NCBI RefSeq assembly: GCF_014905415.1
Contig: NZ_BNEO01000004.1
Coordinates: forward strand, 1 to 64,000
DNA length: 64,000 nucleotides
Reading direction: 5' to 3'
DNA from: Virgibacillus salexigens
GTDB lineage: Bacteria > Bacillota > Bacilli > Bacillales > Amphibacillaceae
The notes under the pieces were generated by a model. That model saw only the letters and a list, made by a program, of their open reading frames with translations, had not been told where the DNA came from and searched no databases. Positions within the stretch are counted from its first letter, which is position 1. Each line of letters begins with the position of its first letter. This document shows positions 44,774-53,207 of this stretch, one piece after another. Both the position numbers and the translations under genes were made by a program.

Positions 44774-45505
44774 ATGAAAAAAATATTACTATTAAGTATG
44801 ATTGCGATTTTTGCTTTGGTAGCAGGTGGGAATTCGGTCTCTGCAGAATTTTTAGACATCCGATTATCGGACATGCATCATTCCAAGCAAGCAAACGATG
44901 TTCATAAGGCGTTACTTCATCAAAAGGCGAAAGAATTAGGAATTAAGGTAGAAGATAAGTCAACAAAAGAAATTCATAAGGAAATTATAAAAACAACCAT
45001 TCTAAAAAATGCAAAAGAAATGGGAGTAGAAACAAAAGGAAAATCATTTAAAGAACTGAAGGAAGAAGTTCATCATCAAAAAGTTATAAACAAAGCGAAA
45101 GAACTAGGAATAGCTACAAACAATAAGTCGCAAGAGAATCTGGCGAAAGAAGTTCATGAAGCAATGATTAAAAATAAAGCGCAACAATTAGGAATTGAAC
45201 AACAAGGCAAAAGTATCAAGGAGCTGAAGAAAGAAGTTCTTGCACATTCGGTAAAAAAAGAGGCGCAAGAGCTAGGGATTGAAACGAAGGGGGAAGAAGT
45301 AAAAGCTTTAGTACATGCTATTCATGAAGCAAAATTATATACCACAGCCGAAAAACTTGGGATACTTACAAGCGGAAAAAGTGCCAATGAGTTAATGGAG
45401 GAAATCATTGTAAATCATGCTACGGAAGCGGCAGAACTAAACCTTTATCCATTTAAAAATGGCAAGCTTCATTTTCATGCTTCTCATAGAGAACTTCGGA
45501 AATAG
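44774..45505 (+). CDS. Secreted protein of six 28-residue repeats (HeH/SAP-like)
   Basis: 243 residues with a cleavable signal peptide (cut expected after VSA, residue 24). Residues 52-219 are six tandem units of exactly 28 residues with consensus A(K/Q)ELGI-x-T-x-GKS-x-KEL-x-x-EV, followed by a partial seventh (AELNLYPFKNG). Each unit has a helix, the short LGI-x-GKS turn, and a second helix, resembling the HeH/LEM/SAP-like fold. The tail is His-rich (KLHFHASHRELRK). The predicted location is the wall or outside. The function is unknown. It is followed by a strong terminator. Confidence 0.78.
   Translation: MKKILLLSMIAIFALVAGGNSVSAEFLDIRLSDMHHSKQANDVHKALLHQKAKELGIKVEDKSTKEIHKEIIKTTILKNAKEMGVETKGKSFKELKEEVHHQKVINKAKELGIATNNKSQENLAKEVHEAMIKNKAQQLGIEQQGKSIKELKKEVLAHSVKKEAQELGIETKGEEVKALVHAIHEAKLYTTAEKLGILTSGKSANELMEEIIVNHATEAAELNLYPFKNGKLHFHASHRELRK
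44927..45430 (+). repeat. Six tandem 84-bp coding repeats
   Basis: The units 44927-45010, 45011-45094, 45095-45178, 45179-45262, 45263-45346 and 45347-45430 encode the 28-residue repeats with no length variation. Nucleotide similarity between units is modest, so the array is old rather than a recent slippage product. Confidence 0.75.
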
Positions 45506-45506
45506 G

Positions 45507-45534
45507 AAAAACGAGCAAGGATGCTCGTTTTTTT
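45507..45534 (+). terminator. Terminator of the repeat-protein gene
   Basis: AAAAACGAGC pairs with GCTCGTTTTTTT around a six-base loop right after the stop. Confidence 0.9.
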
Positions 45535-45586
45535 ATGAATGAGAAAATGGATTGAATTTTTTACATAGTGGTTGAAACATTTTAGT

Positions 45587-45639
45587 TTGTAATGTATTTT
45601 CGATATGGTATGATGATGTTTATGACTAAACTTTGAGTC
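45587..45639 (+). promoter_or_regulatory. Promoter and operator-like dyad of the MFS gene
   Basis: TTGTAA (45587-45592), a 16-base spacer and TATGAT (45609-45614) with TG extension form a sigma-A promoter. Just downstream GACTAAACTTTGAGTC (45624-45639) is an imperfect dyad, placed where a repressor would block elongation. Confidence 0.45.
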
Positions 45640-45749
45640 TAAATTAGGGTGCTTTATAGCTCTACCACAGGTAATACGTATGTATAAAAAGCTGTCGCTG
45701 AGGCATCCATAAGATTAAAAAGAATTTTAAAAGAAAGAAGGAAGATTTT

Positions 45750-47171
45750 ATGGTGGACAACAATGTTTCAGAAGCAAATAATCCAACTTCTGTAAATAAA
45801 GTACCGCTAATGATTGTTCTTATATCTGGTGCTTTTGTTGCTATTTTAAATCAAACATTATTAGCCACAGCCTTGCCTCATATTATGGCAGACTTGCAAT
45901 TAGACGCTAATACAGCACAATGGTTGCAATCCATTTTTATGCTTGTTAATGGAATAATGATTCCAATTACTGCATTTTTAATTGAACGTTTTACAACAAG
46001 AGGATTGTTCTTGACTGCATTAACGATATTTGCGGTGGGAACAGTGATCTGTGCAATCGCTCCGAATTTCAGTATCTTGATGGCTGGACGTGTTGCACAA
46101 GCTGCCGCTGCTGGTATTATTATGCCATTAATGCAGACTATATTATTCCTAATATTTCCTGTTGAAAAACGCGGTTCAGCAATGGGGATGTTTGGGTTGG
46201 TTATCGCATTTGCTCCAGCCATTGGACCAACGTTATCCGGCTGGTTAGTAGAGCATTTTCCGTGGAGAAGTCTGTTCTATATTATATTGCCAATCATTAT
46301 TGTTGATATTATTATTGCTTACTTTATATTAAAGAATATTACAAATCGTACATTCCCAAAATTGGATATGATATCCATTGTTCTTTCAACGTTAGGGTTC
46401 GGAGGCCTATTATTTGGATTCAGTAGTGCTGGTAATAACGGCTGGGGAAGCTTCGAGGTTATTCTTTCTCTAGTTATAGGTGCAATCACGCTCTTCTTCT
46501 TTATTTGGAGACAAATGAAGCTGGAACAACCAATCCTTGAATTCCGGGTATTTAAAAATAGTATTTTCACTTTAACAACCGTTTTAGGTATGGTTACATT
46601 CATAGCGATGATTGGAGCAGCAGTTGTATTACCATTACTCGCTCAAAATATGCTTGGGTTTACTGCATTGGAATCAGGGTTAATGTTATTACCTGGTGCT
46701 GTGCTTATGGGAGTTATGAACCCAATTACGGGGCGTTTATTTGATAAGTTTGGGGCGCGGTGGCTCTCCATTATTGGATTAACGATTGTTACCGTGACTA
46801 CATTTATGTTTTCAAATTTATCAGCAGATACAACGTTTACTTATCTTGCCACCGTTAATGCAATTCGTATGTTTGGAATTGCTATGGTAATGATGCCTGT
46901 TACAACAGCTGGATTAAACCAGCTACCAGTGAATTTAATTCCACATGGTACAGCTATGAATAATACCATGCGACAAGTTGCTGGTGCAGTTGGTACAGCA
47001 CTGTTAGTTTCGGTTATGACAAATAGTGCAATACCTGAAGAAGGGTTAAATGGTATGATCCATGGTGTAAATGTGTCCTTTATTGTTGCAGGCGTGTTTG
47101 CAATCATTGCCCTAATCTTGTCATTCTTTATTAAAAGATCTCAACCGAAATCAGTACAGATAAGTAAGTAA
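45750..47171 (+). CDS. MFS drug transporter, DHA2 family (second copy)
   Basis: A 473-residue efflux pump collinear with the one at 40822: NQTLLATALPHIMADLQLDA, WLQSIFMLVNGIMIPITAFL, motif C in GPTLSGW, FGGLLFGFSSAGNNGWGS and GLNQLPVNLIPHGTAMNNTM. Fourteen helices are expected. It lacks the long Gln-rich tail of the first copy. AGAAAGAAGG precedes ATG 45750. The substrate cannot be read. Its promoter carries an operator-like dyad, suggesting drug-induced control. Confidence 0.92.
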   Translation: MVDNNVSEANNPTSVNKVPLMIVLISGAFVAILNQTLLATALPHIMADLQLDANTAQWLQSIFMLVNGIMIPITAFLIERFTTRGLFLTALTIFAVGTVICAIAPNFSILMAGRVAQAAAAGIIMPLMQTILFLIFPVEKRGSAMGMFGLVIAFAPAIGPTLSGWLVEHFPWRSLFYIILPIIIVDIIIAYFILKNITNRTFPKLDMISIVLSTLGFGGLLFGFSSAGNNGWGSFEVILSLVIGAITLFFFIWRQMKLEQPILEFRVFKNSIFTLTTVLGMVTFIAMIGAAVVLPLLAQNMLGFTALESGLMLLPGAVLMGVMNPITGRLFDKFGARWLSIIGLTIVTVTTFMFSNLSADTTFTYLATVNAIRMFGIAMVMMPVTTAGLNQLPVNLIPHGTAMNNTMRQVAGAVGTALLVSVMTNSAIPEEGLNGMIHGVNVSFIVAGVFAIIALILSFFIKRSQPKSVQISK

Positions 47172-47195
47172 TTTGCATTAATTTTGAAAAAACAG

Positions 47196-47224
47196 TTGAC
47201 ATAAGTGCTATTTCTATCCATAAT
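47196..47224 (+). promoter_or_regulatory. Sigma-A promoter of the proBA T-box
   Basis: TTGACA (47196-47201), a 17-base spacer and CATAAT (47219-47224) lie just before the T-box leader. The -35 is consensus. Confidence 0.7.
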
Positions 47225-47229
47225 ATTAA

Positions 47230-47474
47230 AAAAACATACTTGAACGGTAAGGAAGGAATAGTATGTGGTAGAAATAGGTGGCCAGAGAGAGTGGGTTATT
47301 AGCTGGAAGCCCACTTCACTTATTGTCACAGAACGCGCCTTCTGAGTCCTGCATAAAGCAGGCGCTTTGCATGGCGTTAACGCAACAAGACGGGATGTAA
47401 TCATCCAAATTAGGTGGTACCGCGGAAGAAAAGCTCTTTCGTCCTGAGTAGCAGGACGAATAGGGCTTTTTTTA
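47230..47474 (+). ncRNA. T-box leader, proline-specific
   Basis: The leader has stem-I features (CAGAGAGAGTGG, AGCTGGAAGCCCACT), the canonical T-box sequence AATTAGGTGGTACCGCGG (47408-47425), and a terminator hairpin with TTTCGTCCT/AGGACGAA closed by GGGCTTTTTTT (about 47431-47473). The specifier position in GAACGCG-CCT-TCTGAGT reads CCT (47338-47340), a proline codon, in line with proBA downstream. Uncharged tRNA-Pro would stabilise the antiterminator and let proBA be read. Confidence 0.88.
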
Positions 47475-47561
47475 TATATTACTTTCATTTTAATTATAGT
47501 AGATAGCTGGTTCTTAGTTAAACATCTATAGAAAGAAGACAGAAGGATAGGGGCATACAGT

Positions 47562-48653
47562 ATGAGTAAACAGAGAATTGTAGTCAAAATTGGAAGTAGT
47601 TCGTTAACTAATCCACAAGGTGAGCTAGATAAAAGGAAATTGACGGAGCATGTGGAAGCAATTGCTAGACTTCGTCAACAAAATCATGATGTTGTGTTAG
47701 TATCTTCTGGGGCAGTTGCTTCCGGTTTTTCTAAAATCGGCTATGCTTCAAAGCCGGTAACGGTAAAAGGAAAGCAAGCAGCTGCAGCGGTAGGGCAGGG
47801 ATTATTAATTCAAACCTATATGGAGAAGTTTGCTGAGTTTAGGTTAACTGCTGCCCAATTACTACTAACTAGAGAAGATTTTACTACACGTAGTAGATAC
47901 AAAAATGTATTCAATACGATGATGGAACTTTTGGAACGACGCGTCATTCCAATCATTAATGAAAATGATACGGTGTCTATAAATGAGCTTACATTTGGAG
48001 ATAATGATATGCTTTCAGCATTAGTAAGTGGTATTGTTCATGCAGATCAATTAATGATGTTAACGGACATAAATGGTTTATATAATGGTAATCCGCGTAC
48101 CAACCCAGATGTTGTTAAGTATGATTATCTAGAGATGATCACAGAGGAAATGATTGCCGCTGCTGAATCAAACGGGTCTTCTGTAGGTACCGGTGGGATG
48201 AAGTCAAAATTGGAAGCAGCACGAATGGCTTTATCTTTAGGTGTTAATGTATTTATTGGTACAGGTGAGGGGGAGAGAAAGCTCCTCGAAATTATTAGTG
48301 GCGATGGGGATGGTACATACATTTCTAATAAATCGAAAGTAACTGTTAATACAAATAGGCAGTGGATAGCACTTCATTCAGAGACGATGGGGAAAATTTA
48401 TGTCGATGAAGGGGCAGAGAAAGCAATCTTATATCAAGGAGCAAGTCTTCTTTCCGCAGGAATAAAAAAAATCAAAGGAACCTTTCAAGAAGGAGACGTG
48501 GTGGAAGTTTATGGAATAAAGGGGCTTATTGGAAAAGGGGAAGTCAGTTGTTCAGCTGCCATTGTGAACAAAGAAATGGAAGAAAGAAATACAGATAATA
48601 GCTGTTTATCATCACGCGTTATCCATCGTGATCGTTGGGTAAGGTTGAAATAA
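47562..48653 (+). CDS. proB: Glutamate 5-kinase
   Basis: A 363-residue enzyme with an N-terminal amino-acid-kinase domain ([70 protein letters not shown]) and a C-terminal PUA domain (about 270-360). It makes gamma-glutamyl phosphate, the first step of proline synthesis, and proline is also a compatible solute. The T-box leader controls it. proA follows 29 bp later. Confidence 0.96.
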   Translation: MSKQRIVVKIGSSSLTNPQGELDKRKLTEHVEAIARLRQQNHDVVLVSSGAVASGFSKIGYASKPVTVKGKQAAAAVGQGLLIQTYMEKFAEFRLTAAQLLLTREDFTTRSRYKNVFNTMMELLERRVIPIINENDTVSINELTFGDNDMLSALVSGIVHADQLMMLTDINGLYNGNPRTNPDVVKYDYLEMITEEMIAAAESNGSSVGTGGMKSKLEAARMALSLGVNVFIGTGEGERKLLEIISGDGDGTYISNKSKVTVNTNRQWIALHSETMGKIYVDEGAEKAILYQGASLLSAGIKKIKGTFQEGDVVEVYGIKGLIGKGEVSCSAAIVNKEMEERNTDNSCLSSRVIHRDRWVRLK

Positions 48654-48682
48654 TAAAGATAACATTTAGAGGAGGAGAGATA

Positions 48683-49930
48683 ATGGAAGAAGTTCTGGAG
48701 AAAGGAAAGTTAGCCAAAGTCGCAAGTTATCAATTAAATGGGGTGACTACCGAAGATAAAAATAAGGCTTTGCAATTAATCGCAGATCAATTAATACAGG
48801 ATTTGGATTATATATTAAGCGAAAATCAAAAAGATATTGTTGATGGCCGTACTAATGGCCTAAATGAATCTGTAATAGATCGAATTATGTTAGATAAAGA
48901 TCGAATCCGATTAATGTATAATGCCATTTACCAATTAATTGATTTAGCCGATCCAATTGGTGACGTGCTTGAGTCGATTGAAAAGGATAATGGATTGCTA
49001 ATTGAAAGGAAGCGTGTACCAATCGGAGTTATCGGTATGATTTATGAAGCAAGACCAAATGTTACCATCGATGCTGCAACTCTTGCTGTCAAAACTGGGA
49101 ATGCAGTAATATTACGAGGCAGCTCCTCTGCTAAATATTCTAACCAAGCTTTAGTCCATTCGATACATCAAGCATTATCTACTAGCAATCTTTCTGTAGA
49201 TGCAGTACAGTTAATTGAAAATACAAATAGAGATTCTGCAAAAGCATTATTTACATTAAATGAATATTTGGATGTATTAATTCCAAGAGGCGGGAAAAAT
49301 TTGATTGAAACGGTGATTAAGGAATCTACCGTACCAGTAATAGAGACAGGTGCTGGTAATTGTCACGTTTATATTGACGATACAGCCGATGTGAAGATGG
49401 TTCAGGATATTGCAATTAATGCGAAAATACAACGACCATCTGTATGTAATGCGATTGAAACTGTTTTGATTCATGAGGATTGGTTTAATCATCATGGTGT
49501 AGAACTTCTTGATACATTACGAGAAAATAAGGTGGAAATTTATGGCGATGATATCGTATGTGAGGCTTTCCCTTTTGCTAAACAAGCATCAGAAGAAATA
49601 TGGTACACAGAATTTCTTGATTTAGCAATTGCTGTACGTGTCGTAAAAAACTGCAATTCAGCTGTTAATCATATTAATGCTTATGGAACAAAGCATTCGG
49701 AAGCAATTATTACAGCAAATGATAATCACGCTATCTACTTTCAAACACATGTTGATGCTGCGGTTGTATATCATAACGCTTCAACAAGATTTACAGATGG
49801 TTTCGAATTTGGATATGGTGCAGAAATTGGCATTAGCACACAGAAATTACATGCAAGAGGACCGATGGGGCTTCCAGCATTAACATCTAGCAAATTCTTT
49901 ATACATGGTACAGGGCAAATCCGTTCATAA
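48683..49930 (+). CDS. proA: Gamma-glutamyl phosphate reductase
   Basis: A 415-residue NADPH-dependent enzyme: [63 protein letters not shown] with the active-site region [13 protein letters not shown] (catalytic Cys). It converts gamma-glutamyl phosphate to glutamate semialdehyde. The frame is open from 48635 but ATG 48683 sits behind AGGAGGAG, past the proB stop. Confidence 0.96.
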   Translation: MEEVLEKGKLAKVASYQLNGVTTEDKNKALQLIADQLIQDLDYILSENQKDIVDGRTNGLNESVIDRIMLDKDRIRLMYNAIYQLIDLADPIGDVLESIEKDNGLLIERKRVPIGVIGMIYEARPNVTIDAATLAVKTGNAVILRGSSSAKYSNQALVHSIHQALSTSNLSVDAVQLIENTNRDSAKALFTLNEYLDVLIPRGGKNLIETVIKESTVPVIETGAGNCHVYIDDTADVKMVQDIAINAKIQRPSVCNAIETVLIHEDWFNHHGVELLDTLRENKVEIYGDDIVCEAFPFAKQASEEIWYTEFLDLAIAVRVVKNCNSAVNHINAYGTKHSEAIITANDNHAIYFQTHVDAAVVYHNASTRFTDGFEFGYGAEIGISTQKLHARGPMGLPALTSSKFFIHGTGQIRS

Positions 49931-49940
49931 ATCTAATTTG

Positions 49941-49970
49941 AAACGACTGCATTAAATGTAGTCGTTTTTA
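49941..49970 (+). terminator. Terminator of proBA
   Basis: AAACGACTGC pairs with GTAGTCGTTT (one G-T/mismatch near the loop), followed by TT. It lies 10 bp after the proA stop. Confidence 0.82.
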
Positions 49971-49990
49971 TAAGGAGAGAATTCGAAAAT

Positions 49991-50296
49991 TTATGGACGC
50001 CGATTAAAGTGAGCGTTTAATTGGCCTTGTAACATTTCACTTCGAATGTCTTTCTTTCTTTTTTCTCGAATCATGTCACGTTTAATTTCAGTGGTTTGAA
50101 CACCGTCTTCACGTAGATCAGCAATCTTCATTAACAATTCTATATCTGAAAAAGAATATTTTCTGGTTCCCCGTTTACTTCGTTCTGGAAATAATAGTCC
50201 GCGCTCTTCATAATAGCGAATTTTCCTTTCTGATAGGCCAGTAAGTTCGTGTACAATACCAATTGTAATTACTTTTTTATCTTTATAGGATATCAT
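49991..50296 (-). CDS. tnrA: Nitrogen regulator TnrA
   Basis: A 101-residue MerR-family regulator matching Tnr[74 protein letters not shown], and the C-terminal glutamine-synthetase-sensing tail [14 protein letters not shown]. GlnR has a longer, different tail, so TnrA is preferred. It activates nitrogen-scavenging genes when glutamine is scarce. TCAGGAGGG precedes ATG. A TnrA/GlnR box lies upstream of its own promoter. Confidence 0.9.
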   Translation of the reverse strand: MISYKDKKVITIGIVHELTGLSERKIRYYEERGLLFPERSKRGTRKYSFSDIELLMKIADLREDGVQTTEIKRDMIREKRKKDIRSEMLQGQLNAHFNRRP

Positions 50297-50362
50297 TTTG
50301 TTTCCCTCCTGAAGAATTAATCGACGTAATTTTCGGACAATACAGTCATTATCTCACTTTTA

Positions 50363-50379
50363 TGTTAGGTTTCCTAACA
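50363..50379. promoter_or_regulatory. TnrA/GlnR box of tnrA
   Basis: TGTTAGGTTTCCTAACA matches the consensus TGTNA-N7-TNACA fully and is a perfect dyad. It is centred about 30 bp upstream of the expected start behind GATAAT (minus strand, 50348-50353), overlapping the -35 zone, so control by GlnR or TnrA itself is likely. Confidence 0.85.
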
Positions 50380-50403
50380 TAATGATTGGGAAGTGAATAG
50401 AAA

Positions 50404-50428
50404 CGGAAACTATCCTGGATAGTTTCCG
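50404..50428 (-). terminator. Terminator of the fbp-like gene
   Basis: CGGAAACTATCC pairs with GGATAGTTTCCG around a one- to two-base loop; the minus strand continues TTTCT. It separates the unit from tnrA. Confidence 0.8.
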
Positions 50429-50434
50429 AATAAC

Positions 50435-50587
50435 TTATAACTGATAAAATTTAACCAATCGCTGTAGTTCACTCAATGTGAGATTATTCATCTTCTTATT
50501 TTTATCCTCAATGACACCCGCATCTTTAAGTTTTAAAATATAATACAATTTCGCTTCTTCAATTCCCTCACGAAGCTGATTTCTCAT
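50435..50587 (-). CDS. Fbp-type small basic protein (FbpA family)
   Basis: A 50-residue product with the Fur-regulated basic protein A pattern: MRNQLREGIEEAKLYYILKL, KDAGVIEDKNKKMNNL, TLSELQRLVKFYQL. In B. subtilis such proteins help the iron-sparing RNA FsrA. Minus-strand ATG 50587 follows GGAGGTGGGTCA and a terminator follows the stop. No Fur box was seen ahead of it. It lies 39 bp behind the broken lrgB gene and may be read from the lrgA promoter. Confidence 0.7.
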   Translation of the reverse strand: MRNQLREGIEEAKLYYILKLKDAGVIEDKNKKMNNLTLSELQRLVKFYQL

Positions 50588-50626
50588 TGACCCACCTCCA
50601 TAAACATTTTGCATTTACCGTTCAAT

Positions 50627-51317
50627 TTATGAGATAAAAGCCAGTAGCGGTACAATTATTGCAAGAAATAAGGCAGATATCGTCATTGCGATACTTCCCC
50701 ATTGCACCTTCTTCTTCTCCCCATATTAAAGATCGATTTGCTCCTAACATTTGTGCCTAAGTACCCATAGCCAATCCTTTGGCAGATTTACTCCTAATAC
50801 CTGCTTTCTTTAATAAATCAGGACCTATAATAAGTGATAATAAGGCAGAAGTAATTACAAACAGGACAGTAACTGAACCTAGACCACCAAGATCGCTAGA
50901 TATGGTGAGGGCAATTGGTAATGTGACAGAGCGCGGAATTAGTGAAGCTAGCAGTTGATCTTGTAAATGAAAGAAGTGAGATAAACCAATCACTGCAAGA
51001 ACTCCTAGTCCCGTTCCGCATATCACACCAAGACAGATTTTTTGATAATTTCGTTTAAGGAATTCCCACTGTTTGTATAATGGAACAGCTAGTGAGACGA
51101 TGGTTAACTATAATAACAGGCTGAATAATTCAATTCCTTCCTGATAGCTCTCTCCTTTGATAGGTGTGAATAGTAATAGGATGACAACCATAACGGAAGC
51201 AGTATATAATGGGTTTAACCAAGATTTTTTGTATTTTTTAAATAAGAATAGTCCAAGTAAATAGCAGCTAATAGTAATCGTAATTGCAAGAAGTATATTA
51301 AAAATGAAAAAGCTCAT
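50627..51317 (-). pseudogene. LrgB/CidB-family membrane protein, broken
   Basis: The start overlaps the lrgA stop by four bases (ATGA). The N-terminal part (FFIFNILLAITITISCYLLG, KKSWLNPLYTASVMVV) ends at an in-frame TAG (51108-51110). The same frame continues with LTIVSLAVPLYKQWEFLK, GVICGTGLGVLAVIGL, PRSVTLPIALTISSDLGGLG, reaches a second in-frame TAG at 50757-50759, then AQMLGANRSLIWGEEEGAMG, and after one frameshift SIAMTISALFLAIIVPLLAF to the stop at 50627. Two nonsense codons and one indel make it non-functional as one polypeptide. Confidence 0.75.
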
Positions 51318-51673
51318 TCTACATTTCTTCTTTTTTCATATAGCTCTACAGCAAATCCTGTACCTAATAAACAACATATACTACTTGCTAGAAGTATAAA
51401 TAAGATGTTCCATTGGAGTATTTGTATAAAACCGGTGGAAAGAAATAAGGTGACGAGCGGAGGAATGAAAAGAAGTGTCAGATGCTTTAATTGAAAGTTA
51501 GATATCTTCTCAATCCATTCCAGTCGTATAACCCCCGTTAATAAGAAAAAGAATAATAGAATCATACCAATAATACTCCCTGGTAGTGGAAGTTGCATGA
51601 CAGCTGCTATTCCATAACCCAAAAGAAGAAACAAATTTATTATCCCAAGCTGTATGAACCAGCGAAATATCAT
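51314..51673 (-). CDS. CidA/LrgA-family membrane protein
   Basis: A 119-residue protein with four helices and the CidA/LrgA signature LPLPGSIIGMILLFFFLLTG (about residues 28-47) and LTLLFIPPLVTLF (about 65-77). The family forms holin-like or metabolite-export pores with LrgB; the B. subtilis pair PftAB carries pyruvate. Here the partner gene is broken. GGAGGGAATAAC precedes ATG 51673. A perfect TnrA box lies 70-87 bp upstream. Confidence 0.85.
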   Translation of the reverse strand: MIFRWFIQLGIINLFLLLGYGIAAVMQLPLPGSIIGMILLFFFLLTGVIRLEWIEKISNFQLKHLTLLFIPPLVTLFLSTGFIQILQWNILFILLASSICCLLGTGFAVELYEKRRNVE

Positions 51674-51743
51674 GTTATTCCCTCCAATCTGTAGATGATG
51701 ATAGTAACAGATTAGAATAATTTTCTTGTCTTGTCATTCGATT

Positions 51744-51760
51744 TGTTAGATTATCTAACA
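51744..51760. promoter_or_regulatory. TnrA box ahead of lrgA
   Basis: TGTTAGATTATCTAACA is an exact match to TGTNA-N7-TNACA and a perfect dyad. Relative to a minus-strand -10 near 51712-51719 it is centred at about -45 to -47, close to positions used for TnrA activation, and no good -35 is present, as in activator-dependent promoters. It is also 130 bp ahead of csaA on the other strand. Confidence 0.75.
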
Positions 51761-51889
51761 GGATATTTTGACATGATAGGATAGGAAATCTTACTTCGTA
51801 GGTTAGAAATGATTAGTTTCCTATATAAACAGGGATTAGGTGAGGGTTTAGCGAATTAATTATATAGAAAATGGAATGGAGGAATAAAC

Positions 51890-52219
51890 TTGGCTACTAT
51901 TGACGATTTTATGGAAATTGATATGAGAATTGGAACCGTAAGAAAGGCGGAACTGTTTCCAGAGGCTAAGCATCCCGCAATTAAATTATTTATTGATTTT
52001 GGAGAGCTTGGTATGAAACAATCGTCTGCGCAAATAACCAAACGTTATACACCAGAAGATTTGATTGGTCGGCAAGTAGCAGCAGTTGTTAACTTCCCGC
52101 CTATGCGAATTGCTGGATTTAAATCAGAAGTGCTCGTATTAGGTGGGGTGCCGGAAAAAGGCGATGTCGTACTGTTGAATCCAGGAGAAGAAGTGAAAAA
52201 CGGTACTCGAATTTCTTAA
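51890..52219 (+). CDS. csaA: CsaA, tRNA-binding-domain chaperone
   Basis: A 109-residue single-domain protein with the CsaA/EMAP-II-like OB fold: [60 protein letters not shown]. The length equals B. subtilis CsaA, which has been linked to protein secretion and binds tRNA. TTG 51890 follows GGAGGAATAAAC. Confidence 0.94.
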   Translation: MATIDDFMEIDMRIGTVRKAELFPEAKHPAIKLFIDFGELGMKQSSAQITKRYTPEDLIGRQVAAVVNFPPMRIAGFKSEVLVLGGVPEKGDVVLLNPGEEVKNGTRIS

Positions 52220-52384
52220 TTTTCATATCAAACATATAAAATAAAGAAATGAAGTTCTTAGGAAGGGAACGGACAGATGACAATGATAAAAACTGTCAAC
52301 AAAATAGGCCTGCTTACGAAGGTAATATCGTTCTACTATCTAACAAGATGACCGTATTGAAATAATAAACAATAGGAAACGGGT

Positions 52385-52539
52385 GTGGCATCTAGAAGAC
52401 AATCAGGGACGATTACGTATGTCCTATTCTTCTTGGTAGGTATAATGCTATGGTATTTATCTGTTTATGTCCCTTTATGAAGTACGTGCGTACATATGAG
52501 CCATTTTGGTTAAAGTACATCTATCGATTGCACAGGTGA
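52385..52539 (+). pseudogene. Possible frameshifted small membrane gene
   Basis: GTG 52385 opens a 31-codon frame (ASRRQSGTITYVLFF then LVGIMLWYLSVYVPL) with a membrane helix. One base earlier in phase at about 52478, the next frame continues PFMKYVRTYEPFWLKYIYRL to a stop at 52537-52539. They may be one 51-residue protein with an indel, or only the short frame may be expressed. Confidence 0.3.
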
Positions 52540-52596
52540 GTAGCAGAGAAAATAGGTTAAACGAACAACAAAGTAACGCATCAAGGAGGTTATTAA

Positions 52597-53028
52597 ATGG
52601 CTGAAACAAAGCCAGCTGGATTCTGGATACGGGTATTAGCAAGTATCGTAGATTCGTTATTATTGTCTGTATTGGCAGCTATTATTGCATTCATTATTAA
52701 CGATGAGGATTTTGTATTTTTGTATTCGCAAGCTGAAATGGAGACTTCCACTTCGGATTCATGGGCGTCTGCGATTTATATCATTTTATTTATGATTATA
52801 TTAACGGCGAGTAAATGGAAAGGCTCACCAGGAAAAATTATCTGTAATATTCAAGTTGTTAATACGGATATGTCGCAGATAAGTATATTGAAATCAATTG
52901 GACGGTATTTAAGTTATTTCCTTTCTGCAATTCCATTATTGATTGGTTTTATGATGGCAGGTTGGAATGAAGAGAAAAAAGCTCTCCATGATATCATTTG
53001 TAAGACACGAGTTGTATATAGAAAGTGA
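52597..53028 (+). CDS. RDD-family membrane protein
   Basis: A 143-residue protein with the RDD arrangement: KPAGFWIRVLASIVDSLLLS (Arg and Asp in helix 1), a second helix about 60-75, SKWKGSPGKIICNIQVV, and ALHDIICKTRVVY. Three to four helices. The function is not established; some relatives act in sodium or pH homeostasis. AAGGAGG precedes ATG 52597. Confidence 0.9.
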   Translation: MAETKPAGFWIRVLASIVDSLLLSVLAAIIAFIINDEDFVFLYSQAEMETSTSDSWASAIYIILFMIILTASKWKGSPGKIICNIQVVNTDMSQISILKSIGRYLSYFLSAIPLLIGFMMAGWNEEKKALHDIICKTRVVYRK

Positions 53029-53033
53029 TCACT

Positions 53034-53073
53034 GCTTGTAGGGAATTAATTGTAGTTCTCTGCAAGCTTTTTT
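53034..53073 (+). terminator. Terminator of the RDD gene
   Basis: GCTTG (53034-53038) and inner GGGAA pairs with GTTCTCTGCAAGC (ending 53067) with small bulges; TTTTTT follows. Confidence 0.75.
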
Positions 53074-53207
53074 ATGCTGAAAAATGCATCCCAATCCCCT
53101 TTCTTATTAGTAAATGATATCATCCAGAAATAAATCTCTTCAATAACGTATAGGTATTAAATGTGATAAACTATAAATAAATGAGACGATTTGAAAGGAA
53201 GATGGGG

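Noticed and set aside
50757-51110. Programmed stop-codon readthrough in lrgB
   Set aside because: Two TAG codons plus a frameshift in one gene are better explained by decay; no recoding signal was seen.
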